From: an archaeon
GTDB lineage: Archaea > Nanobdellota > Nanobdellia > SCGC-AAA011-G17 > GW2011-AR17
Direction of reading: 5' to 3'
Assembly: GCA_018692925.1 (NCBI GenBank)
Contig: JABHLH010000004.1
Location: 1-64,000 of the forward strand
Length of the DNA: 64,000 nucleotides
Shown here: positions 16,473 to 25,140 of the stretch, one piece after another
Numbering within the stretch: the first letter of the stretch is position 1
How the letters are laid out: every line of letters starts with the position of its first letter
Position numbers and translations under genes: made by a program
Notes under the pieces: model-generated
The model's database searches: none
What the model was told of the DNA's origin: nothing
The model's input: the letters and a program-made list of their open reading frames with translations, nothing else

Positions 16473-18392
16473 ATTTAATTTTTTACTTATTTTAAATTCA
16501 TATTCTTCTTCTAAATCATAAACTAAAATTAACTGTTCTTCATAACTTCTATCCACATAAGTATTGATTAAATAATTTTCATAACTTTCAACAGGATTAC
16601 CATATTCACTATTATATATTCCTTCAATTATAGAATACATTTCATCAAAATCAACTTCCACTTCTATTTCCAAATTTCTAACATTTTCATAATTACTCTC
16701 TTCTCTATATACCTTACCTAATGAATCAACTTCTACATTAATTGTATTTGAAAAACTAAGTTCTACATTAACTCGGTCTCCATCTAAAATAAAACCACTA
16801 TCTTCTAAAATATCTACACAATCTCCAAGATTGCTTTCTAAATATGAATCTAAATTTTCTTCAATCTCTTCCTTACTTAACAAATCATAGCTAAGCCCAA
16901 AAGAACTTTCTCCTTCTTCAAAAAATCCTGAATACTCTCCTTGTAAGAAAACAGAATCAACTACATATTCTTCAACACAAACCTCAACAGCTTCTCTTGC
17001 TTGTTCTAAACTTTCTATACTTGCCAAATTAGTCTCAACTTCACTAGAACCTTGACTAACAAAAAAGACTAAAACAATTATAATAAATAAAACTATTCCA
17101 AGAACTGCAAAAATACTAAATTGTCCTCTTTTTCTTAAATTAATTTTATACTCGCTAATTAATAAAAATACTACAAAGCTTCCAAGAACTATAAATAACC
17201 AACCTAAAACATTTCCATCACTACTAGTTCCAACAACTGCTCCAGTAATTTCATTTTCAAGAATTTCATCATCATCATATGCTACAAAATTTTGATAACT
17301 TAAAACTCCATTATTATTAATTAAAATTTCTTTATCATTAACATCAGATATATAAGTTCTAACTAAATCTGCTTTAGCTTCATTTATTGGTTTATCATAA
17401 ACATCTTCTTTTCCTTCAGTAATTAAATGATTTCCAGTATAAACATAAGCAAGAACTCCATTTCTAATTTTAGCATTACTTAATTTAACTTCTAAACTTC
17501 CACTATCATAACTAAAAACATTATTCGGATCTTTTGACAAATAAAAACTTTCATTTTGGTATAAAAAATCAACTTCTCCATTTATTGTAAAACTTCCATC
17601 TTCAATATTAATATCACACAAAGAATCTTCTTTACAAATAATCAAACTTTCACTTCCTTGATTAATTATACTATAATCAAAATTAGTATAAACATTTTCT
17701 GCATGCAATTCTAATCTTGTAAATCCATTTTCATCAAACTCTACTGTTGTACTTCCATCTGTATTATCATTGTTTGTTACACTTTCTCCTAGTAAGTAAA
17801 TACTTCCATCTTCAAATTCAATTTCTGTAGAGTTATAATAAATATAAGTTGGTGAATCTCCTTCTGGTACAAATATAATTGCTTCATCTTGGGTTAGGTT
17901 TCCATTCTCTAAAGTGATGTAAACTTGTCCTGTACTTCCAAATCCATTTTTTTGAGCAACAGCAATTTCGCCTTCTTCATTTAAGGTTGCAGTAAATTGT
18001 GAAGCATCAAAAACTGAGTTTATGAAAAGGTTATTATTATTTTCAAAAGAAACAAAAGATCCTTGTACTAAAGATCCTAAAGAGAATAAAGCATTTGTCA
18101 TAGAGAAATCTGCCATTGAACCTTGAGAGGTTGTTATTGTGTCATCAGCTTCAAAATTAGTTTCAAATTCTTCATCAGTTACTTCCTCAAAATTATAACC
18201 TTCATCATCATATGTTGCTCCTTCAACTTCTTCTACAACATCTTCTGGCTCATAAGTTGGATAAGTTTCCCCCTCTGCTTCTTGACTATCTCTTTCTTGA
18301 AGATCTCCACTATCATCTATTGTAAATGCAGCACTTACTATACTAAATAAAAAGATAATTAAGATAAAACTTATTATTACACCTTTTTTCAT
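16467..18392 (-). CDS. Secreted surface protein joined to a pilin-like module
   Basis: 641 aa. A signal peptide (residues 1-21) leads into an acidic, beta-rich exported region. Near residue 385 the motif ITGAVVG precedes a membrane helix (~395-415). At residue 421 begins KRGQFSIFAVLGIVLF, which looks like the N-terminus of a separate class of DPANN pilin-like proteins, then an acidic domain with paired cysteines to the end. The two halves look like two genes joined in frame. Location is the cell envelope; function unknown. Confidence 0.55.
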   Translation of the reverse strand: MKKGVIISFILIIFLFSIVSAAFTIDDSGDLQERDSQEAEGETYPTYEPEDVVEEVEGATYDDEGYNFEEVTDEEFETNFEADDTITTSQGSMADFSMTNALFSLGSLVQGSFVSFENNNNLFINSVFDASQFTATLNEEGEIAVAQKNGFGSTGQVYITLENGNLTQDEAIIFVPEGDSPTYIYYNSTEIEFEDGSIYLLGESVTNNDNTDGSTTVEFDENGFTRLELHAENVYTNFDYSIINQGSESLIICKEDSLCDINIEDGSFTINGEVDFLYQNESFYLSKDPNNVFSYDSGSLEVKLSNAKIRNGVLAYVYTGNHLITEGKEDVYDKPINEAKADLVRTYISDVNDKEILINNNGVLSYQNFVAYDDDEILENEITGAVVGTSSDGNVLGWLFIVLGSFVVFLLISEYKINLRKRGQFSIFAVLGIVLFIIIVLVFFVSQGSSEVETNLASIESLEQAREAVEVCVEEYVVDSVFLQGEYSGFFEEGESSFGLSYDLLSKEEIEENLDSYLESNLGDCVDILEDSGFILDGDRVNVELSFSNTINVEVDSLGKVYREESNYENVRNLEIEVEVDFDEMYSIIEGIYNSEYGNPVESYENYLINTYVDRSYEEQLILVYDLEEEYEFKISKKLNL

Positions 18393-18432
18393 TAATATAT
18401 AGAATAAGAATAATTCTTTAAAATACTTTCTT

Positions 18433-18969
18433 TTATTCTAATGGATGTAATTTACAAGTACCTTCATAGCCATAGACTATTCCATCTAAAGGTCCTTCAA
18501 ATACAGAAGGAATTAATCCTTCTCCCATATTATTTATTGTAGCTGTTACAGCTCCTTCATCATTTAAACCACAAGGCATAGTATCAAATAATTCTCCATC
18601 TCTGTAAACTTGAAAAAATGGCAGTGTATGAACTTCATATAAATCTTTAAGTTTTGATAATGATTCTTTTGCTGTTAATCCTTGATAAACATGTTGCATA
18701 ACATCATAAGTTACAAATTTTATGGGATGTCCATTTCTTTGAACGCCTTGAGACATTTCAGCAATTGCTTCAAATGCTTGTTTATTATTATTGTGGGTGA
18801 TTCTACCTTTTTCAGTATTTGTAGCTGAACCATAGAATAAAACTACAGCATCTCCATAATCAACAACATCTCTTTGAAAAGTTCTATCGATAACAGAAGT
18901 AATAATTGAATCACCTGCATAAGCCAAACCCGCTAAACCTAATCCAAGACTCAAAACTAATTTTCTCAT
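18433..18969 (-). CDS. Exported thioredoxin-fold protein without CxxC
   Basis: 178 aa from the ATG at 18969, giving signal peptide MRKLVLSLGLGLAGLAYA. An upstream ATG at 19014 lies before a TTTAAATA box (minus strand, 22-28 nt before 18969) and is rejected. The body shows thioredoxin-like order: DAVVLFYGS, KFVTYDV, LPFFQVYRDGE with the cis-Pro region, but no CxxC. Two lone cysteines (MPCGL; GTCKL) remain. Probable envelope chaperone- or redox-like protein, activity doubtful. Confidence 0.55.
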   Translation of the reverse strand: MRKLVLSLGLGLAGLAYAGDSIITSVIDRTFQRDVVDYGDAVVLFYGSATNTEKGRITHNNNKQAFEAIAEMSQGVQRNGHPIKFVTYDVMQHVYQGLTAKESLSKLKDLYEVHTLPFFQVYRDGELFDTMPCGLNDEGAVTATINNMGEGLIPSVFEGPLDGIVYGYEGTCKLHPLE

Positions 18970-19103
18970 ATTTTTTAAGCCGTTCTTATAATATTTAAAT
19001 CTTTCGTCTTTCACTACTTTCTAGAGAATAACAAAATATTTAATTTCTATTTCAGAATTCAACTAAATAAACTATAAAAACTCTTATTTCACTTATTTTC
19101 TAA

Positions 19104-19541
19104 ATGGAATACAAAAACCCTGCACCAACATCGAATATTATTATAGTAAATGACAAAGATGAAATCTGTTTAGTAAAAAGAAATATTGAACCTCACAAGG
19201 GTAGAGTTGCTATTCCTGGTGGTTTTGTTGACTATGATGAAACTGTAGAAGAAGCAGCAATTAGAGAATCAAAAGAAGAGACAGGACTTGATGTTGAATT
19301 AGTTTCTATCTTAGGAGTATATTCTGAACCTAATAGGAATCCTAGTAAACATACTATCTCAACAGTATTTATTGCAAAAGCTTTAACAAAAGAATTAGAT
19401 GGAGATGATGAAGGTATTCCTTTTTGGGAAAGTATAGAAAATATAAAAAATACAGATTTAGCCTTTGATCATAATAAAATGTTTACAGATTTTTTACAAT
19501 GGAGAGAAGATAATAAACATACTTTTTGGTCAAGAAAGTAA
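19104..19541 (+). CDS. Nudix hydrolase
   Basis: 145 aa with a complete Nudix box (GGFVDYDETVEEAAIRESKE then ETGL, residues ~45-67), fitting GX5EX7REUXEEXGU. The N-terminal PAPTSNIIIVND and the PNRNPSKHTISTVF segment resemble ADP-ribose/NUDT pyrophosphatases, although substrate cannot be fixed. It overlaps the 3' end of the convergent HAD gene by a few bases. Confidence 0.88.
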   Translation: MEYKNPAPTSNIIIVNDKDEICLVKRNIEPHKGRVAIPGGFVDYDETVEEAAIRESKEETGLDVELVSILGVYSEPNRNPSKHTISTVFIAKALTKELDGDDEGIPFWESIENIKNTDLAFDHNKMFTDFLQWREDNKHTFWSRK

Positions 19542-20102
19542 ATTCCTCAAATCATCAACATTTTCAAAATATAAACCTTTAATTCCAAACTTCTGAGCAA
19601 TTTTCAAATTTTCCTTAGAATTATCAATAAACAAACAATCTTCACTTTTTACTTTCTTTAAAACTTCTTCAAATAATTTTCCTTCGATTTTCAAACTTTT
19701 ATAATCAAAAGAAAAATACTTTTCTTCAAAATATTCACTAATTTTAAACTTTTCATTTGCAAAATTCCACCAATCTTTAGAATGATCAGAGACTATAAAC
19801 AGTTTATATTTTTTTGACAAATTTTCAATATACGAGATTATTCCTTTTTTTAATATAATATATCTCTCATATGGCAATTTTACAAATTTAGAATAATCTT
19901 CTTCAATTCCCACATCTTTCAAAAATCCTTTCCAGTATTCTTCTTCATTAATTTTATCACAAGCATATAATTTCCACCATTTATCTCTAACTTTCATAAC
20001 AAAAGAATAATCTTTTTTATATTCTTCAGAGATCTCTTTCATCATATGCTTCTCAATATCTTCACAAATAACACCTCCAATATCAAATAAAATAACTTTC
20101 AT
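19530..20102 (-). CDS. HAD-superfamily hydrolase
   Basis: 190 aa. FDIGGVIC (nucleophile D6), IVSDHSKDWW (motif II), and LFIDNSKENLKIAQKFGI (motif IV, DN-x5-A) define a HAD-IA protein with an alpha-helical cap. Start overlaps the preceding HAD gene by 4 nt (ATGA), so both are co-translated. Probably a small-molecule phosphatase. Confidence 0.75.
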   Translation of the reverse strand: MKVILFDIGGVICEDIEKHMMKEISEEYKKDYSFVMKVRDKWWKLYACDKINEEEYWKGFLKDVGIEEDYSKFVKLPYERYIILKKGIISYIENLSKKYKLFIVSDHSKDWWNFANEKFKISEYFEEKYFSFDYKSLKIEGKLFEEVLKKVKSEDCLFIDNSKENLKIAQKFGIKGLYFENVDDLRNLLS

Positions 20103-20812
20103 TTTTCTTTCCTATAATCTTTTAACATTTTCAAAGCCTTTGGTTTATTATTTTTCAAGAAATCAGAAATTTGTTTAACTCTTGCAAAATTATTTCTCCA
20201 ATTATTATAATAACAAATTGCTTCATGTAATTCTCTCATTTCTAAAAGTTTTATTTGAAACTCTCTCCAACCTTTAATTTGAATTACTTCTGATCTTCTC
20301 GAAACAATCTCATGTGAATTCCATTTTCTTTTAAGAAAATACAAATGTAAAGGCGTATTTACCAATTTTGCTAACTTATGTAATGAATCATCAATCATGG
20401 CTCTAGATTTTAATTTTCTACAAATAAGTGTCTTTGGTTTATTATCGGTTCCATGAAAATATGAAATTGGTAATTTATTAAATTTAGAAAATTTTATTGC
20501 AGCTTTTAATTCTTCTCCACTTCTTGAAGTTACAACAGCAAATCTAAATCCTTCATTATAAAGGTCTTTTAAAACTTGTTTACATTTGGGATCTAAAATA
20601 TATTCCATTATATGTATTGTTGTAACTTTATCCATTAATTCTTTATATTTTTCAGGACCTAAAGGATATGTTTTCTTTACAATCTGATTTGAGTTTAAAT
20701 CAATATTATGATAAACTTTTGCATACTTAATTTTTGCTTGTTCTCCAAGAGCAATACATCCATCAAAATCTAAAGTTATTATAGGATTTCTTGCAACATG
20801 TTTAGGTCTCAT
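20099..20812 (-). CDS. HAD-like hydrolase
   Basis: 237 aa. TLDFDGCIAL (DxD nucleophile pair), VVTSRSGEEL (motif II) and AMIDDSLHKLAKL (motif IV) are present, matching nucleotidase-like HAD proteins. The C-terminal ~60 residues (helical, Trp/Arg-rich) fall outside the fold. Upstream ATTTAAAATAAT may be its TATA box. The 183-nt gap downstream of the Lrp gene contains an ATCTTTT...AAAAGAT inverted repeat (around 20946-20976) and no coding frame. Confidence 0.65.
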   Translation of the reverse strand: MRPKHVARNPIITLDFDGCIALGEQAKIKYAKVYHNIDLNSNQIVKKTYPLGPEKYKELMDKVTTIHIMEYILDPKCKQVLKDLYNEGFRFAVVTSRSGEELKAAIKFSKFNKLPISYFHGTDNKPKTLICRKLKSRAMIDDSLHKLAKLVNTPLHLYFLKRKWNSHEIVSRRSEVIQIKGWREFQIKLLEMRELHEAICYYNNWRNNFARVKQISDFLKNNKPKALKMLKDYRKEK

Positions 20813-20995
20813 ACAAACTAATAAGATTCATTATTTTAAATAGATTTCTTCTATTCGTTAATATTAATTTTTTTTTTAATCATAAGAATACATTAATCAC
20901 AAAATATGCTCTAAACATGTATCTCTTCTTCTGAGATATAAATCTTTTGATAATTAAGTAAAATTAAAAGATATAAAAAATACTTTGGCTAATAT

Positions 20996-21964
20996 TTAAC
21001 AAGAGATATCTTCTGGAAAATAAGAATATTTGTATATCTTTAAAGCTTTATAATAATGGTAATTACGGATTTTTTCTGGAAATAATTTTTTTAGGTCCTC
21101 AAATATTTTATATAACTCTTGTTGGTTTAAAAGTTCACAATCAAATTCAAAATCACTACCACCAATAAAAATATCTTGATAAATTATATTGGGATGTTGT
21201 ATTACATATTGTTTTAGTGAAGGAATTATGCTTACATCTTCAAGATCTAAATCAATTTTATAATATTTATATCCAAACTTATCAAAATTTATAAGAACTT
21301 TATATGCCATAATTACTTTATTTTTTTCAAGATTTTTTAGTTTATATTTTATACCAGTTGGAGTCATTTTCATTTTTTTGGACAAATCTAAAAGTGAAAT
21401 ACGAGCATCTTCTTTAATTAAATTAAGAAGCTGTATATCTTTATTGTCATATTGATAGAATTTGGAACTTCCTATTGATATGGGTGACAGATTATAATAT
21501 TTCTTTTCAGTTAAATAATTCCTATTAAAATGTACATAATTAAGACAAATACTAAATTTTTTTTTTAAAATATAAGGCTTAAATATTTTAAGAAATTTCT
21601 CATAATATATTTGATATTTCTGTAAATCTTTAACAAAAAAACCAATAGCAAGATCATATTTACCATCAGTTTTATATACTGTAAAAATATTTTTTTGATT
21701 AATTAAATAATTAATCATTTTTTCTTCTATTTCTGTACTAGTATTTTTTAAGCGAAGATAAAGCCGTATATTTTGATATCCTAACTTAGTAAAATCAATA
21801 ATAGCAATATATTTTTGAATAATCTCTTGTTTCTCTAATTGTTTTATTCTATACCTTACAACATCTCTACTTAATTTTATTTTTTTAGCTATTTTATTAA
21901 TTGAAATTCTTGAATTCTTATCTAATTCAAATAATATTTGTGAATTTTTTTTATCTAATTCCAA
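20996..21964 (-). CDS. Lrp/AsnC-family regulator with two tandem HTH-RAM units
   Basis: 322 aa from the TTG at 21964. Unit 1: LELDKKNSQILFELDKN, HTH ISINKIAKKIKLSRDVVRYR, then a RAM-like domain. Unit 2 begins YDNKDIQLLNLIKEDARIS and repeats both. Lrp proteins sense amino acids and act as dimers; the fused double unit may be a built-in dimer. The start is chosen because the TATA-like CTATTTAAATA (about 21990-22000) sits 26 nt upstream and LELD is the normal Lrp N-terminus. It is divergent from the exporter gene at 22066, the classic place for a local regulator. Confidence 0.85.
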   Translation of the reverse strand: MELDKKNSQILFELDKNSRISINKIAKKIKLSRDVVRYRIKQLEKQEIIQKYIAIIDFTKLGYQNIRLYLRLKNTSTEIEEKMINYLINQKNIFTVYKTDGKYDLAIGFFVKDLQKYQIYYEKFLKIFKPYILKKKFSICLNYVHFNRNYLTEKKYYNLSPISIGSSKFYQYDNKDIQLLNLIKEDARISLLDLSKKMKMTPTGIKYKLKNLEKNKVIMAYKVLINFDKFGYKYYKIDLDLEDVSIIPSLKQYVIQHPNIIYQDIFIGGSDFEFDCELLNQQELYKIFEDLKKLFPEKIRNYHYYKALKIYKYSYFPEDISC

Positions 21965-22065
21965 GGTATTTACACATATATGAAGAAAACTATTTAAATA
22001 TTTTGGTTTATGTGGAATTATTTGTCCCAACTTTTATTATTCTAATTAATTATTAAATCAGTGGA

Positions 22066-22584
22066 ATGGAAGAAAATAATTCTTTAGAAAAAATAGTAGA
22101 TCAAGAAATTATAAGAAATTCAACTAAAAAAACAATTTTAGTTGATACTATAGGAAATATATCTTATTCATTAACAGTAGGAATCCTATTAGATTACTGT
22201 ATAGGTTTAAATTTAGCTGGAATTATTGCTTCAAGAGCTTCAGCAACAGCAATGAATTCAGTTACAGGTGGACCATATGGATGGTGGAGAGAAAAAGCTT
22301 TTGAAATTACACAAACAAATGAAAAAAGTGGAGGTCTAAAAAAAGGATTTGTCGACTTACTTGCATTTAACACATTCCAAGTACCAATTTATGCTGTAGC
22401 TATTATTATGGGTAGCCTTGTTTCTGAAGGTGAAATTGATACGGAAAAAGTTCAAAATGGAACAATGTATCTGGCATCAATTTCAGTATTTATTGCCCCA
22501 ACATTAGGTTGGTATATGGATGGTTGTAGAAAACTTTTCAATGTAAAACCAGCTACAGAAGGAGCATATAAAAAGAAATTATAA
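22066..22584 (+). CDS. alaE: AlaE-family L-alanine exporter-like protein
   Basis: 172 aa with about four membrane segments. GGPYGWWREKAFE and KGFVDLLAFNTFQVPIYA match AlaE (WPYGMYRD; LADILAYVTFQSPVY), and GWYMDGCRKLFNV matches the AlaE C-terminus (YGYFLDYCRRLFKV). AlaE exports L-alanine by proton antiport in E. coli. Divergence from the Lrp gene suggests amino-acid-controlled export. It is about 215 nt before the aaRS-like operon and may export its product; that is inference. Confidence 0.75.
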   Translation: MEENNSLEKIVDQEIIRNSTKKTILVDTIGNISYSLTVGILLDYCIGLNLAGIIASRASATAMNSVTGGPYGWWREKAFEITQTNEKSGGLKKGFVDLLAFNTFQVPIYAVAIIMGSLVSEGEIDTEKVQNGTMYLASISVFIAPTLGWYMDGCRKLFNVKPATEGAYKKKL

Positions 22585-22764
22585 TCTCAATTTTAATTAC
22601 TTACATCATTATTTTTTGATTTCAATTGTTTTACAATGTTTACATTTAACATTATATTAGGAATTTTACATTAATACAATTTTCATAAGATTAATAACAC
22701 TTAGAATATTTTCTATTTATTACTTGTTATTCTAAAAGAGTAACAACTGCATAAATTTTATAAA

Positions 22765-22791
22765 CCCTATCTAAATTTTATAAAAATAGGG
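22765..22791. promoter_or_regulatory. Inverted repeat flanking the TATA box of the aaRS-like operon
   Basis: CCCTAT (22765-22770) and ATAGGG (22786-22791) form a perfect inverted repeat around AAATTTTATAAAA, itself a second copy of AATTTTATAAA found at 22754-22764. It would sit over the TATA box and downstream base pairs, an operator-like position. GGGAG before the ATG at 22799 may also be the ribosome-binding site. The remaining gap from 22585 holds no gene I can support. Confidence 0.5.
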
Positions 22792-22798
22792 AGAAAAA

Positions 22799-24172
22799 AT
22801 GCAAATCAAAACACAAAGATATAATATTGCAGTAGACGAAATTTCTAAAGGTGGTCCAAGCGGTTACGAATCAGTTTATTTAACTTCTGAAGGGGATAAT
22901 GCAACTAGTGAATTATACTCTCTTCTTGAACAATTTGAAGGTAGACTTTTACCTGCTGAAGCTAGAGTAATTAGACAAAGAAATGGTTCTGGCTTAGTAG
23001 AGGCAATAAAAGGAGATAAATCTCTTGGAATTGCATCTGGTTTTAAACCAAGCGGAGCTTATCATTTTGGTCATAAATTAGCATCATCTGCTGTAGCTTT
23101 TTTTCAAAAAAATGGAGCTCAAATTTTTATTCCAGTAGCTGATATAGAATGTGAAATGGATACAAGATTATCAAAAGAAGCTTATGGTTATTGGGCAGCT
23201 GATAATCTTTTAGATTGGGGTGCAAATGGAATTAATTTAGATGCAGCTCATGTATATTTACAATCTGAAGAATTTAGAGTTAATACACTTGCTTATTATT
23301 CAGCAAGAGGTTTATCTTTTGAGCTTGCTGCTGACATTTATGGAATGGATAAATTAGTTTCTGACTTCCCATTTCTCTTTGCAGGAATAACTCAAGTTGG
23401 AGATATTATTTTGCCACAACATTCTGATTTTGGAAATTTTCATTCATTTATGGTTAGTGGACAGGATCAAGATGGTCATATGAAAATGACTGTTGCTTTA
23501 GCAGAGGCTGCTTTGAATCGTGGAACTAGTTTTTTGGGTGTTCAAACAATTCCATCAGCTTTTTACATACCTCATATTAGAGGAATTCAAGGTAGTAAAG
23601 CAAGTTCAAGTAAACAAGAAGGAACATTATATCTAGGTTCTGGACCTATGCAAGAAAGTTTAGATGAGAGAATTATAACCAATTTAAGAAAATTTGATAG
23701 TGCAGACCCTTTACAATTAGAAAGATGTGCTCTTGACATGGTTAGATATATAGATTTTTTCAATAAAAGGAGTATTGTAAATTTTGGAGAAATTTCTCAG
23801 GATCAAAGATATTTAATTTACTTAAATGCTTTAGATCATACATACGGAAATAAAAAAATTGAAGCTCAAAGTAAACTTGATTTACATTTAATTGATATTT
23901 GTCGTTCAAAAGGACAAAATAATGTTGAACTTGTTAGAGATTCATTAAAAGAAGCTTTAGTTGAACATCAAAAGAAAAGAGAACTAGTTTTGGAATATGC
24001 AAAAGCAAAAGCAAGTTACCAACCACAAGGTGGATGGGGTATGGATGATGAAAAACCAAGTCAACCAGACTTTTGGAAAGTTCCTGAAAGAGCAGTCGTA
24101 GATGAAAGTAAAAGAAATCAAACCGAATGGCAAGATTTAGTTGTTGCTATGGCAGATCAGCTGGTACCATAA
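22799..24172 (+). CDS. TrpRS-like class I aminoacyl-tRNA synthetase paralog (copy W1)
   Basis: 457 aa. SGAYHFGHK (H89, H92) is the HxGH signature and GSKASSSKQ (~267-273) a KMSKS-type loop. SGQDQDGHMKM matches the ATP/Trp-side motif IDQDPYxRM of archaeal TrpRS. An extra ~70 C-terminal residues (GGWGMDDEKPSQPDFW) extend beyond normal TrpRS length. It should bind ATP and an amino acid; which one cannot be said. It begins an operon with 3 nt to the next gene, and diverges from W2/W3 in sequence. Confidence 0.75.
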   Translation: MQIKTQRYNIAVDEISKGGPSGYESVYLTSEGDNATSELYSLLEQFEGRLLPAEARVIRQRNGSGLVEAIKGDKSLGIASGFKPSGAYHFGHKLASSAVAFFQKNGAQIFIPVADIECEMDTRLSKEAYGYWAADNLLDWGANGINLDAAHVYLQSEEFRVNTLAYYSARGLSFELAADIYGMDKLVSDFPFLFAGITQVGDIILPQHSDFGNFHSFMVSGQDQDGHMKMTVALAEAALNRGTSFLGVQTIPSAFYIPHIRGIQGSKASSSKQEGTLYLGSGPMQESLDERIITNLRKFDSADPLQLERCALDMVRYIDFFNKRSIVNFGEISQDQRYLIYLNALDHTYGNKKIEAQSKLDLHLIDICRSKGQNNVELVRDSLKEALVEHQKKRELVLEYAKAKASYQPQGGWGMDDEKPSQPDFWKVPERAVVDESKRNQTEWQDLVVAMADQLVP

Positions 24173-24175
24173 AAA

Positions 24176-25138
24176 ATGTTAAAAGAATATTTATCCCAGG
24201 AAAAATTAGTTCAATCAGTTTTAACAGTCGAAGAATTAGAAAGTTTAGCTAGAAATAGAGATTCTTTAAATCTAATGATGGGTTTAACTTTTGATAAAGG
24301 TCAACCACTAGATATGTTAAAATATTCCTTATTTATTATGTCTCTAAGTGATATAATTGCTAAAGAAGGAGCAACTGTAAATAGTAATTGGTTAATTGCA
24401 GATCATTTTATTGTCGACATAAATAAAGATGCAAGTGCATTAGAAGCAAGAAAACAAGTTGATAAAAGGATAGGTTTCTTACAAAAACTTAATGAAGTTT
24501 ATGCTGGGAATATTGGTTTTGTTTTATCTTCTAAATTAAGTAAAAGAGATGAATATCAAAATAATTTAGATAGACTTTTAGAAGAAGCAAAAATTAATCC
24601 AGAATTTAAAAGATTAGTTTTAAATGCAGTTCCAAAAGAAAGAAGAGATAATCCAAATGCATTAATTTATCCTTTTGCAGAATTAGCAACTATTCAAACA
24701 ATGGACACTGATATAAAAGTTGGACCTCCTTACGAAGTATTTTATGACGGTCCTGCAAGAGAATTTTCACCTATTGTAGGTTTTAAAAAATATGTCGCAA
24801 TTCATTTAACAAGAGGCTTCCCATTTGGAAATCCAGACATTCCTGAAGGAGTTTCTGAAGAGATAGAAGCTTTTGGAATTCTACCATATAAAATTACTAG
24901 CAAAGGGCTTGCTGATTATAGAATTGATCCAATAAATGACAGTTTAGAAAAAGTTGCAAGTTTAATTGAAGAAACAACAGATCAAAGATCCTTAGTTGAT
25001 TTATTAGTTATTCTTAATCAAGCTAAACAAAGACTTGGAATAAAATCAGAGAATGTTTATCCAACTGATTTAAGAGAGTTAAAAGATCAAGCAACTTCAT
25101 CATATACTGAATATGTACACAAACCCTTGAGAGGATAA
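24176..25138 (+). CDS. Degenerate TyrRS-fold paralog (copy Y1)
   Basis: 320 aa, of the same family as the genes at 26226 and 29331. IADHFIVDINKD and YPFAELATIQTMDTDIKVGPPYEVFYD match the TyrRS pattern ADLHA..N and YPxMQxxDIxxLxVDxxVGGxDQR. At the HIGH position it reads QPLDMLKY, with neither histidine kept. No KMSKS motif is visible. Most diverged of the three copies. Suggested role: substrate-binding partner of the TrpRS-like proteins, by inference. Confidence 0.55.
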   Translation: MLKEYLSQEKLVQSVLTVEELESLARNRDSLNLMMGLTFDKGQPLDMLKYSLFIMSLSDIIAKEGATVNSNWLIADHFIVDINKDASALEARKQVDKRIGFLQKLNEVYAGNIGFVLSSKLSKRDEYQNNLDRLLEEAKINPEFKRLVLNAVPKERRDNPNALIYPFAELATIQTMDTDIKVGPPYEVFYDGPAREFSPIVGFKKYVAIHLTRGFPFGNPDIPEGVSEEIEAFGILPYKITSKGLADYRIDPINDSLEKVASLIEETTDQRSLVDLLVILNQAKQRLGIKSENVYPTDLRELKDQATSSYTEYVHKPLRG

Positions 25139-25140
25139 AA

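Noticed and set aside
18123..18350. Frame opposite the N-terminus of the 641-aa protein
   Set aside because: Shadow of a Glu/Asp-rich region; no start signals and an implausible Phe/Ile/Cys composition.
20813..20995. Possible small RNA gene in the 183-nt gap after the HAD and Lrp genes
   Set aside because: Only an AT-rich inverted repeat is visible; better read as transcript end or regulatory sequence.
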